From contig JBGCFD010000048.1 in assembly GCA_045106765.1 (NCBI GenBank), positions 1 to 64,000 on the forward strand: DNA of 64,000 nucleotides, read 5' to 3'. A program made the translations under genes and the position numbers. The DNA is from CAJQQY01 sp045106765. Its GTDB lineage: Bacteria; Bacteroidota; Bacteroidia; Chitinophagales; Saprospiraceae. Position 1 is the stretch's first letter. Each line of letters opens with the position of its first letter. A model generated the notes under the pieces. The model did not search any database and was not told the origin of the DNA. It saw nothing but the letters and a program-made list of their open reading frames with translations. Positions 9,329-18,400 of the stretch are shown one piece after another.

Positions 9329-9363
9329 TTGGATGACTGCTACTAAAAAAATTCCTACTTTTG
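9329..9363 (+). promoter_or_regulatory. Putative mdh promoter (TTG-N24-TACTTTTG)
   Basis: TACTTTTG at 9356-9363 matches the TAnnTTTG -7 consensus, with TTG at 9329-9331 at suitable -33 spacing. The expected start of transcription is near 9370, giving a leader of about 65 bases. Confidence 0.6.
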
Positions 9364-9435
9364 CACCGATTTTGAACTACCATCGTATGATGGCTATCAT
9401 ATATTTTTTTTTTAAATCACAAATCTGATTAACAA

Positions 9436-10371
9436 ATGAGTAAAGTGACTGTAGTTGGAGCTGGAAATGTTGGTGCAACTGTTGCCAATGTACTTGCTCA
9501 CAAAGACATTGTTAAAGAAGTAGTACTTCTTGACATTAGAGGCGACTTCGCCAAAGGTAAAGCTCTCGACACTTGGGAACAAGCACCTATTGATTATTAT
9601 AGCACCATGGTACGTGGTACTGATAATTACAAAGACACAAAAAATTCTGACATCGTTGTTATCACAGCTGGTATTCCTCGTAAGCCAGGAATGAGCAGAG
9701 ATGACTTAATTTCTACGAATGCAAAAATTGTAGCTTCTGTAACGAAGTCGATTATGAAGTATTCAAAAAAACCGATCATCATTGTGGTTTCTAATCCCCT
9801 AGATGTAATGACTTATGCTGCTTACAAAGCTTCAGGCTTGGATGCATCACGAGTTATGGGAATGGCAGGTATTTTAGATACTGCTCGTTACCGAGCATTT
9901 TTGGCAGAGGAATTAAATGTTTCTCCAAAAGATTTGCAAGCAGTCTTGATGGGTGGACATGGTGATACTATGGTTCCTCTTCCAAGATATACGACAGTTG
10001 CAGGTATTCCAGTAACTGAAATGATTGACAAAGACAAATTAAAAGCAATCGTTGAAAGAACTAAAAAAGGTGGTGGCGAACTCGTTAAATTAATGGGTAC
10101 TTCTGCTTGGTATGCTCCTGGAGCTGCCGCTGCTCAAATGGTGGAATCTATCGTGAAAGATGATAATCGTATTTTCCCATGTTGCGTAAGATTAACTGGT
10201 GAGTATGGTTTGAAAAATATCTTCTTAGGTGTTCCAGTAAAATTAGGGAAAGATGGGATTACTCAAAAACTTGAATTGAAACTGAACAAAACAGAAATGA
10301 AAGGGCTTCACAAATCTGCTGATGCAGTTAGAAATGTCATGAAGACTTTTGAAAAAATGAAAATTTCATAA
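9436..10371 (+). CDS. mdh: Malate dehydrogenase (NAD-dependent)
   Basis: 311 residues, the length of the LDH-like bacterial malate dehydrogenase group. NAD-binding GAGNVGATVANVLA starts at residue 8; the catalytic loop has GIPRKPGMSRDDLI, followed by NPLDVMTYAAYKASG, the substrate Arg in MAGILDTARYRAF, and the catalytic His in MGGHGDTMVPLP. It oxidises malate to oxaloacetate in the TCA cycle. The Arg-Lys-Pro-Gly-Met-Ser-Arg loop supports malate rather than lactate specificity. It is monocistronic with a clear promoter and terminator; sucC lies nearby on the other strand. Confidence 0.97.
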   Translation: MSKVTVVGAGNVGATVANVLAHKDIVKEVVLLDIRGDFAKGKALDTWEQAPIDYYSTMVRGTDNYKDTKNSDIVVITAGIPRKPGMSRDDLISTNAKIVASVTKSIMKYSKKPIIIVVSNPLDVMTYAAYKASGLDASRVMGMAGILDTARYRAFLAEELNVSPKDLQAVLMGGHGDTMVPLPRYTTVAGIPVTEMIDKDKLKAIVERTKKGGGELVKLMGTSAWYAPGAAAAQMVESIVKDDNRIFPCCVRLTGEYGLKNIFLGVPVKLGKDGITQKLELKLNKTEMKGLHKSADAVRNVMKTFEKMKIS

Positions 10372-10725
10372 TTTTTATTTAAAAATAAATTTAAAACCCT
10401 AACCTTTTCATTAAGGTTAGGGTTTTTTCGTAGATATAGAATACTAAAATCTTATGAACAAATTCATACTCCTTGAAAAGAATAAAAAGCCTGAGCAAAA
10501 ACTGAGGCAACCTTTATCTTAAAAATTGAATATATTATATGTAATATAATTTTTGGTTTAACAAAAATGCATAACATTAGTAGTTTAGAACAATTCAATT
10601 TTATTCCTTTTTTCCAAACAATTGTACTGTTCTTTTGTTAATATATATTAATTTGCCAAAAAATTTTAAAAAACGAGAAGAACGAAAAAATTATATTTTC
10701 GACTTTTTTCATAAACATACATTGA
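10372..10725. other. Intergenic region after mdh
   Basis: About 350 AT-rich bases. Beyond the mdh terminator it holds a weak minus-strand hairpin (GCCTCAG/CTCAGGC, one mismatch, followed by TTTTTATT) near 10486-10508, with no recognised minus-strand gene upstream of it. No gene is seen. Confidence 0.45.
10393..10427 (+). terminator. Intrinsic terminator after mdh
   Basis: AAAACCCTAACCTT pairs with AAGGTTAGGGTTTT, with a short loop and a T-run, 22 bases past the mdh stop. Confidence 0.9.
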
Positions 10726-11262
10726 ATGATTTCGGCAGACATTGATTTAAGTATTTCATCGGAGATGACCACTAATACCAACTCCAATTTAAAAATGCTT
10801 TCTGATGAAAAACCTGTTTTATTGGTTTTCTTACGGCATTTTGGATGTGTATTTTGCAAGGAAGCCATGGCTGATTTATCCAAATTAAAAAATGAAATCA
10901 TTGAGAAAAATTTCCAAATCGCTTTCGTCCATATGGCTGAAAATGAAATTGCTGAAAAATATCTAAATGATTTTGGTTTAGGGGATTGCGTTCATATTAG
11001 TGACCCTGATTGTAAATATTATACTGCTTTCAGGTTGACCAAAGGAAGTTTTTCACAACTATATGGATTGCAAACTTGGATTCGTGGTTTCTCAAAAGAA
11101 AATAATATTTATAAATTAGAAAAAGCCAAACAGCTCGGAGATTCCACTCAAATGCCTGGAATTTTTATTATTTATAAAGGTAATATCACTCAACACTATA
11201 TTCACAAATTTGCTGCTGACCGTCCTGATTATATGGCTTTGATGGATAGTTGCGAAGTATAG
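10726..11262 (+). CDS. Thioredoxin-fold peroxiredoxin-like protein (AhpC/TSA_2, SelL-related)
   Basis: 178 residues, cytosolic. The segment VLLVFLRHFGCVFCKEAM near residue 35-52 gives a thioredoxin-fold strand followed by a CxxC redox pair. Later SDPDCKYYTAFRL and the MPGIFIIYKG strand with a cis-Pro context fit the AhpC/TSA_2 family, often named SelL-related redox proteins. It probably reduces or senses peroxides or disulfides; the actual substrate is unknown. The following VWA gene starts about 80 bases later on the same strand. Confidence 0.75.
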   Translation: MISADIDLSISSEMTTNTNSNLKMLSDEKPVLLVFLRHFGCVFCKEAMADLSKLKNEIIEKNFQIAFVHMAENEIAEKYLNDFGLGDCVHISDPDCKYYTAFRLTKGSFSQLYGLQTWIRGFSKENNIYKLEKAKQLGDSTQMPGIFIIYKGNITQHYIHKFAADRPDYMALMDSCEV

Positions 11263-11339
11263 TGATTAGTCAATCGGTTTATCAGTTAACTAGTTCCTTA
11301 ATTACCTGTTCAACCAATCACCTATTTAACCAAAAAGAT

Positions 11340-12434
11340 ATGATCGGCTGGAGATTTTCCAATTTTGTTCCTGAAAATGAAGGAACCATTTTTGACCAAT
11401 TGCTTAAATTATTTCAAGAAATGTTAGTCTACACTTCTGGGAATGTGAGTGAGGCGTTGAGTTGGTTGACGGAATTGGATAAGGAATATAAAATTACAGA
11501 TGAGAATTATGGAATGGCTGATTTCATTCAAGACCTCATTGACAAAGGTTATATTCAAAATCCTGACGAGCAAAATGATGGTTTTACCATTACTGCAAAA
11601 ATGGAAATTTCAATGCGACAAAAAGCATTGGATGATATTTTTGATCAAGTAAAAAAATCTAAAGACGGGAAACATAACACTAAACACACGGGTAAAGGTG
11701 ATGAACATACTGCTGATATGCGTCCTTACGAATTTGGCGATAATTTAGAAAATATTGCCATGTCAGAGTCACTTAAAAATGCTCAACTCAATCATGGCAT
11801 TGATGAATTTAAACTAACTCACGACGATTTGGAAGTTCAAGAAACTTATTACCAAAGTCAGATGAGTACGGTTTTGATGATTGACATTTCGCACTCAATG
11901 ATTTTGTATGGAGAGGACCGAATTACTCCAGCAAAAAAAGTAGCGATGGCTTTGGCAGAACTAATCACGACTCGATATCCAAAAGACACTTTGGATATTA
12001 TTGTTTTTGGAAATGATTCTTGGCAAATACAAATCAAAGATCTCCCCTACTTAGAAGTTGGACCTTATCATACCAATACGGTTGCAGGAATGGAACTTGC
12101 AATGGACTTGCTCCGACGACGACGAAATCCGAATAAACAGATTTTTATGATTACAGATGGAAAACCCACTTGTATCAAAAAAGGAAAAAAATATTATAAA
12201 AATAGTTTTGGGTTGGATCGTAAGATTGTCAATCGTACGCTTAATTTAGCGACTAAATGTAGGAAGTTAGATATTCCAATTACAACTTTTATGATTGCAC
12301 GGGATCCTTATCTGATGAGGTTTGTCGATCAATTTACGAAAGCGAATAATGGGAAAGCATTTTATAGTTCATTGCAGGGATTGGGGGAATTTATTTTTAT
12401 GGATTATAAAAACAATAAAAAACGGCGGAAATAA
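11340..12434 (+). CDS. VWA domain protein (magnesium-chelatase-like / CoxE-type)
   Basis: About 364 residues from the ATG at 11340. A TTG at 11250 would add 30 residues that look like translated intergenic DNA and overlap the upstream gene, so it is rejected. The N-terminal half is helical and soluble; a von Willebrand A domain occupies about 190-340 with the MIDAS motif DISHS and MITDGKPTC carrying the metal-binding Thr-Asp. Such proteins usually act with a MoxR/ChlI-type AAA+ ATPase, assembling or remodelling metalloenzymes; no partner ATPase is present here. It has no signal peptide and a basic C-terminus. Confidence 0.8.
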   Translation: MIGWRFSNFVPENEGTIFDQLLKLFQEMLVYTSGNVSEALSWLTELDKEYKITDENYGMADFIQDLIDKGYIQNPDEQNDGFTITAKMEISMRQKALDDIFDQVKKSKDGKHNTKHTGKGDEHTADMRPYEFGDNLENIAMSESLKNAQLNHGIDEFKLTHDDLEVQETYYQSQMSTVLMIDISHSMILYGEDRITPAKKVAMALAELITTRYPKDTLDIIVFGNDSWQIQIKDLPYLEVGPYHTNTVAGMELAMDLLRRRRNPNKQIFMITDGKPTCIKKGKKYYKNSFGLDRKIVNRTLNLATKCRKLDIPITTFMIARDPYLMRFVDQFTKANNGKAFYSSLQGLGEFIFMDYKNNKKRRK

Positions 12435-12436
12435 AA

Positions 12437-12450
12437 AACGGTTAACCGTT
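12437..12450. repeat. 14-bp perfect palindrome, dispersed intergenic repeat
   Basis: AACGGTTAACCGTT is its own reverse complement. It sits between the converging VWA and sugar-transferase genes and belongs to the same word family (GGTTAACCGTTAA) as the elements near 6302, 25751 and 30251. Confidence 0.65.
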
Positions 12451-12458
12451 AATTAAGA

Positions 12459-13550
12459 CTAAGACTCATCCTTCTGAATCATCGCTGGAATTGTTTTTAA
12501 AATAATTTTCAAATCAAACCAAATTGAGAAGTTCTCCGCATACTCGACATCCAATTTCATTCTTTCTGATTCAGGTAAATTCTTAGTCGCCTGTTTGTTT
12601 ATTTGCCACCAACCAGTAATTCCTGCCGGTGCTAAAAACCGAGTAGCCCATTGGTCATTCGTCAACTGATCTGCTTCATAAAGTGGCAACGGGCGATTAC
12701 CCACCACCGACATATCACCTTTTAAAACATTGAGCATTTGCGGTAATTCGTCTATGCTTAATTTTCGAATAATTTTTCCAATTCGAGTTACACGAGGGTC
12801 ATTTTTTAATTTAACAAAAGAAGGACCGTCGGATTCATTACCACCATATTTATTGAGATGAGAAAGCTCTTGGATTTTTTTATCTGCACCGTCTGCCATT
12901 GATCTATACTTTAAAAAATCAAAAATCTGAAATCCAGTTCCAGCTCTTTTTGATTTATAAATAAGTGGCCCTTTAGATTCTAATTTAATCAATACTGCCA
13001 CTAAAATTAAGAGTGGACTCAAAACGATCAACACTCCTAAGGAAAAAACAATATCAAAAACTCGTTTCCAAATCGGCATTTTAAATCCTTTCGACTCTTT
13101 GTCTCCTTCCTTTTCTGCAACCATAATTGGCTTATACGTTTTGAGAAAAGTGACTCGTTTTCTCAATCCTTCCCAATCAATATTTTTTGAATAACAATCA
13201 TCAATCCCTCGACGTAATCCATCCTTCGCTTTAAATTTATTTTCTCCTTTATTGATACAAATTATTGGAACAAATTGTAAACTTGGACGCTTCGTAATTT
13301 CGTGAAGTACCTTAAAATTATTTTTTAATAGAAAATCATAATTCAATAAAATCAGAATGGGTAAATTATTTTTGATATAAATATTGGAATGCCTTAGACA
13401 CCAATTATCAAAATCAATTTGCTCCCTAAATTCAAAAAAATCAGTTACTCCAAATACAACCTCTAACTGATCTACCATCAAATCAAAAGTCTTTTCAAAG
13501 CCAATTAGAAAAATAGAATTAGTATTAGCGAACGTAACTGGAGCAGTCAT
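12459..13550 (-). CDS. Undecaprenyl-phosphate sugar phosphotransferase with degenerate receiver-like N-terminus
   Basis: 363 residues. The C-terminal half (about 160-360) is a WbaP/WcaJ-type bacterial sugar transferase: a membrane-anchoring helix SLGVLIVLSPLLILVAVLI, then FLKYRSM, RKLSIDELPQMLNV, the variant MSVVGNRPLP and GITGWWQI. It transfers a sugar-1-phosphate to undecaprenyl phosphate, starting polysaccharide synthesis at the inner membrane. The first 140 residues have alternating strand/helix pattern like a response-regulator receiver but lack a clear phospho-acceptor Asp-pocket, so this part is probably a protein-interaction module. The next gene upstream is a lone receiver protein, suggesting a regulatory pair. 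Confidence 0.85.
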   Translation of the reverse strand: MTAPVTFANTNSIFLIGFEKTFDLMVDQLEVVFGVTDFFEFREQIDFDNWCLRHSNIYIKNNLPILILLNYDFLLKNNFKVLHEITKRPSLQFVPIICINKGENKFKAKDGLRRGIDDCYSKNIDWEGLRKRVTFLKTYKPIMVAEKEGDKESKGFKMPIWKRVFDIVFSLGVLIVLSPLLILVAVLIKLESKGPLIYKSKRAGTGFQIFDFLKYRSMADGADKKIQELSHLNKYGGNESDGPSFVKLKNDPRVTRIGKIIRKLSIDELPQMLNVLKGDMSVVGNRPLPLYEADQLTNDQWATRFLAPAGITGWWQINKQATKNLPESERMKLDVEYAENFSIWFDLKIILKTIPAMIQKDES

Positions 13551-13633
13551 TTTTTTTATGTTTAATTGTTCTTTTTTTTAGATTGTTTTGGGTAATTACT
13601 TAGTAAAGTTTAATCGTTATGATTTTGGGAAAT

Positions 13634-14050
13634 CTATTTTACAGGTACAGATAGCGTTGCATTTATTCTCGATTGATTATTATCGGATAAAACTTCTTGA
13701 ATTTTTTCACAGAGAATTTTTGGACTAAATGGTTTGACTAAATAGTTGGCTATGCCGAGATCATAACAATGGTCAATCACCTCTCTTTCCTCATCTCCAG
13801 AAACGATAATGACTGGAATATTCCGAAAAATTCCACTACTTTTTAAATTGATTAAAAACTCCAATCCGCTCAACCTTGGCATCATTAAATCCAATACAAT
13901 CAGATCAGGAATATTTCCTTTACTCATCCAAATGATTCCTTCCAATCCATCTACTTTGGTCACTACTTCAAAGTAATTTCCCAAAAACATTCCTTCTACC
14001 ATCCTTAAACTTGCGTGATCTTCAATAACGAGAATCAGTTTTTTTTTCAT
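13634..14050 (-). CDS. Single-domain response regulator (receiver only)
   Basis: 138 residues consisting of one receiver domain. The acidic pair is in LVIEDHASLR, the phospho-acceptor Asp in LIVLDLMMPRLSG, the conserved Ser in PVIIVSGDEE and the Lys in NYLVKPFSP. There is no output domain, so it acts by phosphorylation-dependent protein contact. It lies between the adhesin/SprF pair and a sugar transferase, 83 bases from the latter, which hints at control of gliding or polysaccharide output. No cognate kinase is adjacent. Confidence 0.9.
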   Translation of the reverse strand: MKKKLILVIEDHASLRMVEGMFLGNYFEVVTKVDGLEGIIWMSKGNIPDLIVLDLMMPRLSGLEFLINLKSSGIFRNIPVIIVSGDEEREVIDHCYDLGIANYLVKPFSPKILCEKIQEVLSDNNQSRINATLSVPVK

Positions 14051-14222
14051 AAATAGGTAAACTTTGTAGACGTTAAAATCATAAAATTTTGAAAGGAAAG
14101 AATTGGGAAAGAATTACTACTAAATATAATAATCAATTAATATTCCATAACATACGTTTAACTTGAAAATTCATAAAATACTGATTATCAATGCTTTAAA
14201 TACAAAATAAAAAATATTTTCC

Positions 14223-14252
14223 AAAAAAAACGCATGCTGAAAACAGCATGCG
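14223..14252 (-). terminator. Intrinsic terminator after the SprF-like gene
   Basis: Minus strand: CGCATGCTG - TTTT - CAGCATGCG (14252-14231) followed by eight T. This nine-pair perfect stem separates the adhesin/SprF unit from the receiver gene. Confidence 0.85.
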
Positions 14253-14308
14253 CGAAAGATGATTGTTTGCCATTTAACTTGACAAAGGATATGTTTCTTA
14301 ATTTGTGT

Positions 14309-15343
14309 TTAAAATTTAGGACAAAGGATTTTATCTCTTCTTTTACTGTCAAAAACATCGCTTGAATATATAATCGCCAATTCCACAGCTCCCCTCCCCT
14401 TCGATGAAATATTTAATTCCGAAATGTTGACATCATAACTAAAGCTAAATCCAACATTTCCATAATCGTATCGCATAATAATTACTTGTGCATCTTTCCA
14501 TCGATGCATGGTTCCAAAATAAATAGAAGTTTTATCATCAGCACCTCGGTTATCACCTACATTAAATTTTATTAAACCTCCCACATTTATTTCTTTGGCA
14601 ATTCCTTGCATGAGTACAACTGCTCTCGGGATAAATGAAATATTACGACTTACCTTAAAATCAGCTCCTGCATAAAAAGAATATTTCATTCTCAATCGTT
14701 CGCTAGTATCATTAAAGAAACTTACTTTTGGCTGATTCAAATGAGACAATGATCCTCCTGCATAATAACTCTTATTTTTATTGGGTCGATATGCCCAAGA
14801 AATTCCAGCAGTAAAATCAAAATAATTAAAGTTATCCATGGCAAAATTTTCTCCACTATTCATATCGGGATCAATAAATTCTCCATTGAATTGGCTTTCA
14901 AAAAGGAGTTTGGTGAAATCTAAAGATTGCTGAACAAATAAATATTGTGCTCCAACTCCAATGAAATGATTTCCTCTTCCATTCATATCTTTATTGTAGG
15001 CAACAGACATTCCAACCTGAGTATTTTTCAAACTTGCCTCCCCCGCAACATCGTTCAAAACAAAAAAACCAACTCCAAAAAGATCTTTTTTAGTCATCTG
15101 ATTTAAGACATTCATATCTACAGATGCAGACATCGTTTGGAACGGAGTTGAAATAGAACTCCATTGAGATCTATAGTTAGCTACCGCTCTAATATCTCCT
15201 TGCAACAAACCTGACAAAGCTGGATTCAATTGCATGGGTGCATTATAAAATTGTGAAAAGTGTGGATCTTGTGCTTTGGCTTTTTCTCCAAAAAAAGTTA
15301 AAAAGACAAAAGTTATAACAATACATTTACAAATATTTTTCAT
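14309..15343 (-). CDS. PorP/SprF family type IX secretion outer-membrane protein
   Basis: 344 residues with a signal peptide (ending AKAQ) followed at once by the family signature DPHFSQFYNAPMQLNPALSG. The rest is a beta-barrel pattern with FGVGFFVLNDVAGEASL, YNKDMNGRGNHFIGVGAQY and FGTMHRWKDAQ. Family members partner with a giant adhesin encoded next door and retain it on the cell surface after T9SS export. Here the giant PKD protein is directly upstream, 143 bases away on the same strand, matching the SprB-SprF arrangement. The C-terminus is unusual for a barrel (ends KILCPKF). Confidence 0.92.
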   Translation of the reverse strand: MKNICKCIVITFVFLTFFGEKAKAQDPHFSQFYNAPMQLNPALSGLLQGDIRAVANYRSQWSSISTPFQTMSASVDMNVLNQMTKKDLFGVGFFVLNDVAGEASLKNTQVGMSVAYNKDMNGRGNHFIGVGAQYLFVQQSLDFTKLLFESQFNGEFIDPDMNSGENFAMDNFNYFDFTAGISWAYRPNKNKSYYAGGSLSHLNQPKVSFFNDTSERLRMKYSFYAGADFKVSRNISFIPRAVVLMQGIAKEINVGGLIKFNVGDNRGADDKTSIYFGTMHRWKDAQVIIMRYDYGNVGFSFSYDVNISELNISSKGRGAVELAIIYSSDVFDSKRRDKILCPKF

Positions 15344-15416
15344 TAAAATATTTTTTATAATTTTTTCAAAAAAATTAAAATCTATTAATGAGGGATATTT
15401 GGGAGATTTGAAATGA

Positions 15417-15469
15417 TGGGTATCGAGTAAAAAGAGATTTCAAAAATCCTTCTCCGTACTCGACACCTA
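15417..15469. repeat. Imperfect hairpin between adhesin and SprF genes
   Basis: TGGGTATCGAGTA (15417-15429) pairs with TACTCGACACCTA (15457-15469), 11 of 13 positions Watson-Crick. No T-run follows on the minus strand. It may be an mRNA-stabilising or attenuating hairpin that sets the SprF/adhesin ratio, or a dispersed repeat. Confidence 0.5.
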
Positions 15470-15486
15470 TTTTCTTTATTCTTAAA

Positions 15487-18400
15487 TTATCTAATCAGAG
15501 TTATATCTCCTGTTTTGACAATCGTTTTTCCATTAAATTCGCAAGTAGCTTCGATATAGTAAACAAAAACATCTCTGTTTAATTTTTGACCTTTGTAGCT
15601 TCCATCCCAACCTTGCGTTCCTCCAACATCTTCAAAAACTACTTCTCCCCAACGGTTATAAATTCGAACTATTCCAATTTCTAATTTACTTCTGACATTA
15701 AATCGGTCATTATTTCCATCACCATTTGGTGTAAAGGCATTTGGAACAATAATCAAATCATCATTACAAATAAATATTTTCCTCAAAAAAATTGAAGCGG
15801 AGTCCAAACAACCTAAGTCATTCAGTACAGTCACCTGATAAGTAATATCTTCTTCTGGAGATACTTCTGGATTAGGACAATCTGTACATGATAATCCAAG
15901 CGGAGGAGACCAAGCGTAAGTAAAATTACTACCATTGGTAACAGCTGCATCTAATTGAACAACATCACCTTCTGAAAAATACTCAATCGGAGGAAGATTG
16001 ATATTGGCAATTGGAAGTACTTCAACTGTCACCAATTGAGTATCCGCCTCGCAATTTCCATACGAACCAATTACAGTATAAATAGTTGTTTCAGTAGGCA
16101 TGGCAAAAGGAGAATCACTCATCGGATCACTAATTCCTGGAGCATCTATCCAAGTAAAAGTATCTGCATCTCCAGTTACAAAAAGGAAAGCTGTATCACC
16201 TTCGCAAATAGTCACATCTTCTGCAATGATCTCTACTTTATCTCTTACTTCAATAATTAATGTATCTGATAAAACACAAGTCCCATTAGTCACTTGCAAA
16301 ATATAATAGCCTGTTTCAGTTGGAGAAATAGTTGGAGTCGGAGTATTGGAAGCCAACACTTGTCCATCGAAAATCCATTCAGAAGTTCCTGATGGATAAC
16401 TTCCATTTATCGTTACAGGAAATCCAGCACAAACTGTGATATCCTCTCCTGCATCCACATCTGATTCCGTTAGAACTGAAACAGTAACTTCATCCGTTTG
16501 AATACATTGATTCTGTAGTAATGCAGTAACCGTATATGTTATTGTTGAAGTTGGTGAAGCAATTGGATTGGGACAATTAGTACAACTTAAGCCTATCGCT
16601 GGAGTCCAAGTAATATTATTTCCAACCGTCACTTCTAATTGAGTGGACTCACCTACACAAATAACAGGGTCAACATCAATTAAATCTACTTCTTCAATTA
16701 CTTCAACAGTAACTGAATTACTTCCCGAACAACCTTCTGTGGTTACGATGGTAACTGTGTAAGTTGTTGTTGTCGTTGGATTCGCAACTGGATCAGCACA
16801 ATTATAACAACTTAATCCTGGTTGGGTAGCATCCCACTCATAACTAGCAGCAGTATGATTTGTACTCGAAGTTAAATTCGTATTATCTCCTTGACAAATC
16901 GTTACATCTGAAGAAACAATAATTTCTAATGCAGGTAAGGTTGAAACTTCCACGAGGACAGAATCAGTTGATTCACAGCCATTTGCAGAAGTTGCAGTTA
17001 CATTATATTGAGTTGTTACAGATGGATCAGCTATTGGATTTGGACAATTGGTACAAGATAGTCCTGTTGTTGGTGTCCATGAATAATTTACTGGATTGGT
17101 AGTTTGAACTGAAGCAAGTAATTGCGTATTCTCATCAGGACAAAGGAATACATTTTCGCCAGCATCCACATCTGGAATTTCAAAAATTGTAACAGTTTGC
17201 TCGTAATTTGAAATACATCCAAAACCAGAAGTTGTTTCTAAAGTCACAACATAATCTCCCGCACTTGTAAATTGATAAGTAAAATTAGTATCCGTAAATG
17301 TATTGTTATCAACTGTCCAATTCCAACTAACGATACTATCTCCAACTACGGAAGATTGATCTTCAAAACTCAAAGTTTCAAAATTACAAGCACTCAAAGG
17401 AGTTACGGTAAAGTTGGTAACTGGTTTTGGATGAACATAAATAAAACTATCTTTTGTAACAGTCGTTTGACAGAAAGTAGTATTTGCATTTAAAATTACA
17501 TCATAATACCCAGGCTGATTATAAATAATTCCTGTTGGATTTGTTCCAGTTGCTGTTGGTGTATTACTTCCTGGAAATTCCCAATCCACAGAGATAACGG
17601 TACTTGGATTTGCAAAGGCTACAACAAAATCTATCGGTGTATTGCCATCTTCACAAACCTCATTGATAGTGGCAGCAAAATCTGTAATAATATCTTCCAC
17701 ATAAATTGAAGGTCCAAGAACGGGTATTTGACAACCTGAAATATCTTCCACCAAAACTAAAGGAGAATACGTTCCTCCATTAGTATATGTGTAGGTAATC
17801 GTATCAGAATCTCCACTTGCCAATGAGTCAATCACAAATCCATCTCCAAAATCATAAGTATATCTATAAGCATTTTGACTTTGTACAATAAACTGAACTT
17901 CTAAATCTGCACAGCCTGAAACTACATCAGCCATAAAAGTTCCAGATGGTCCATCAACAATGATATAATCTGTTTTACATTCTGTTTCAGAACACCCGAT
18001 TTCATTAGTTATCGTCAAACAAACCGTATAAGCACCAGTTTGATTGTATGAGTGTGATGGATTTTGTAAACCTGAATTTGCTCCATCTCCAAAATCCCAA
18101 AACCAAGAAGTGGCATTCGTTGAAAGGTCAGTAAAATTAGAAATCAATGGTGGTTCAGGACATGATTTATAAGTATTGTCTGCTGAAAAACCAACCAGTA
18201 AAGGTTGAAAATTAACGTTGTCGCAAATTTGTTCTGAACAGCCAGAAGTATTCGTAGCCGTCAAACAAACTAAATAATCTCCCGTTGCAGCATAAGAATG
18301 ACTAGGACTCACATCAGTCGAAGTATTACCATCTCCAAAGTCCCACAAGTAAGTCAAATTATTATCGTAGGAAGTAGATGCATTTGCAAAATCTACAGAT

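Noticed and set aside
10638..10901. Minus-strand ORF of 87 codons
   Set aside because: It overlaps the start of the redox protein gene on the other strand, has no recognisable motif and ends in low-complexity Phe-rich sequence; a shadow frame.
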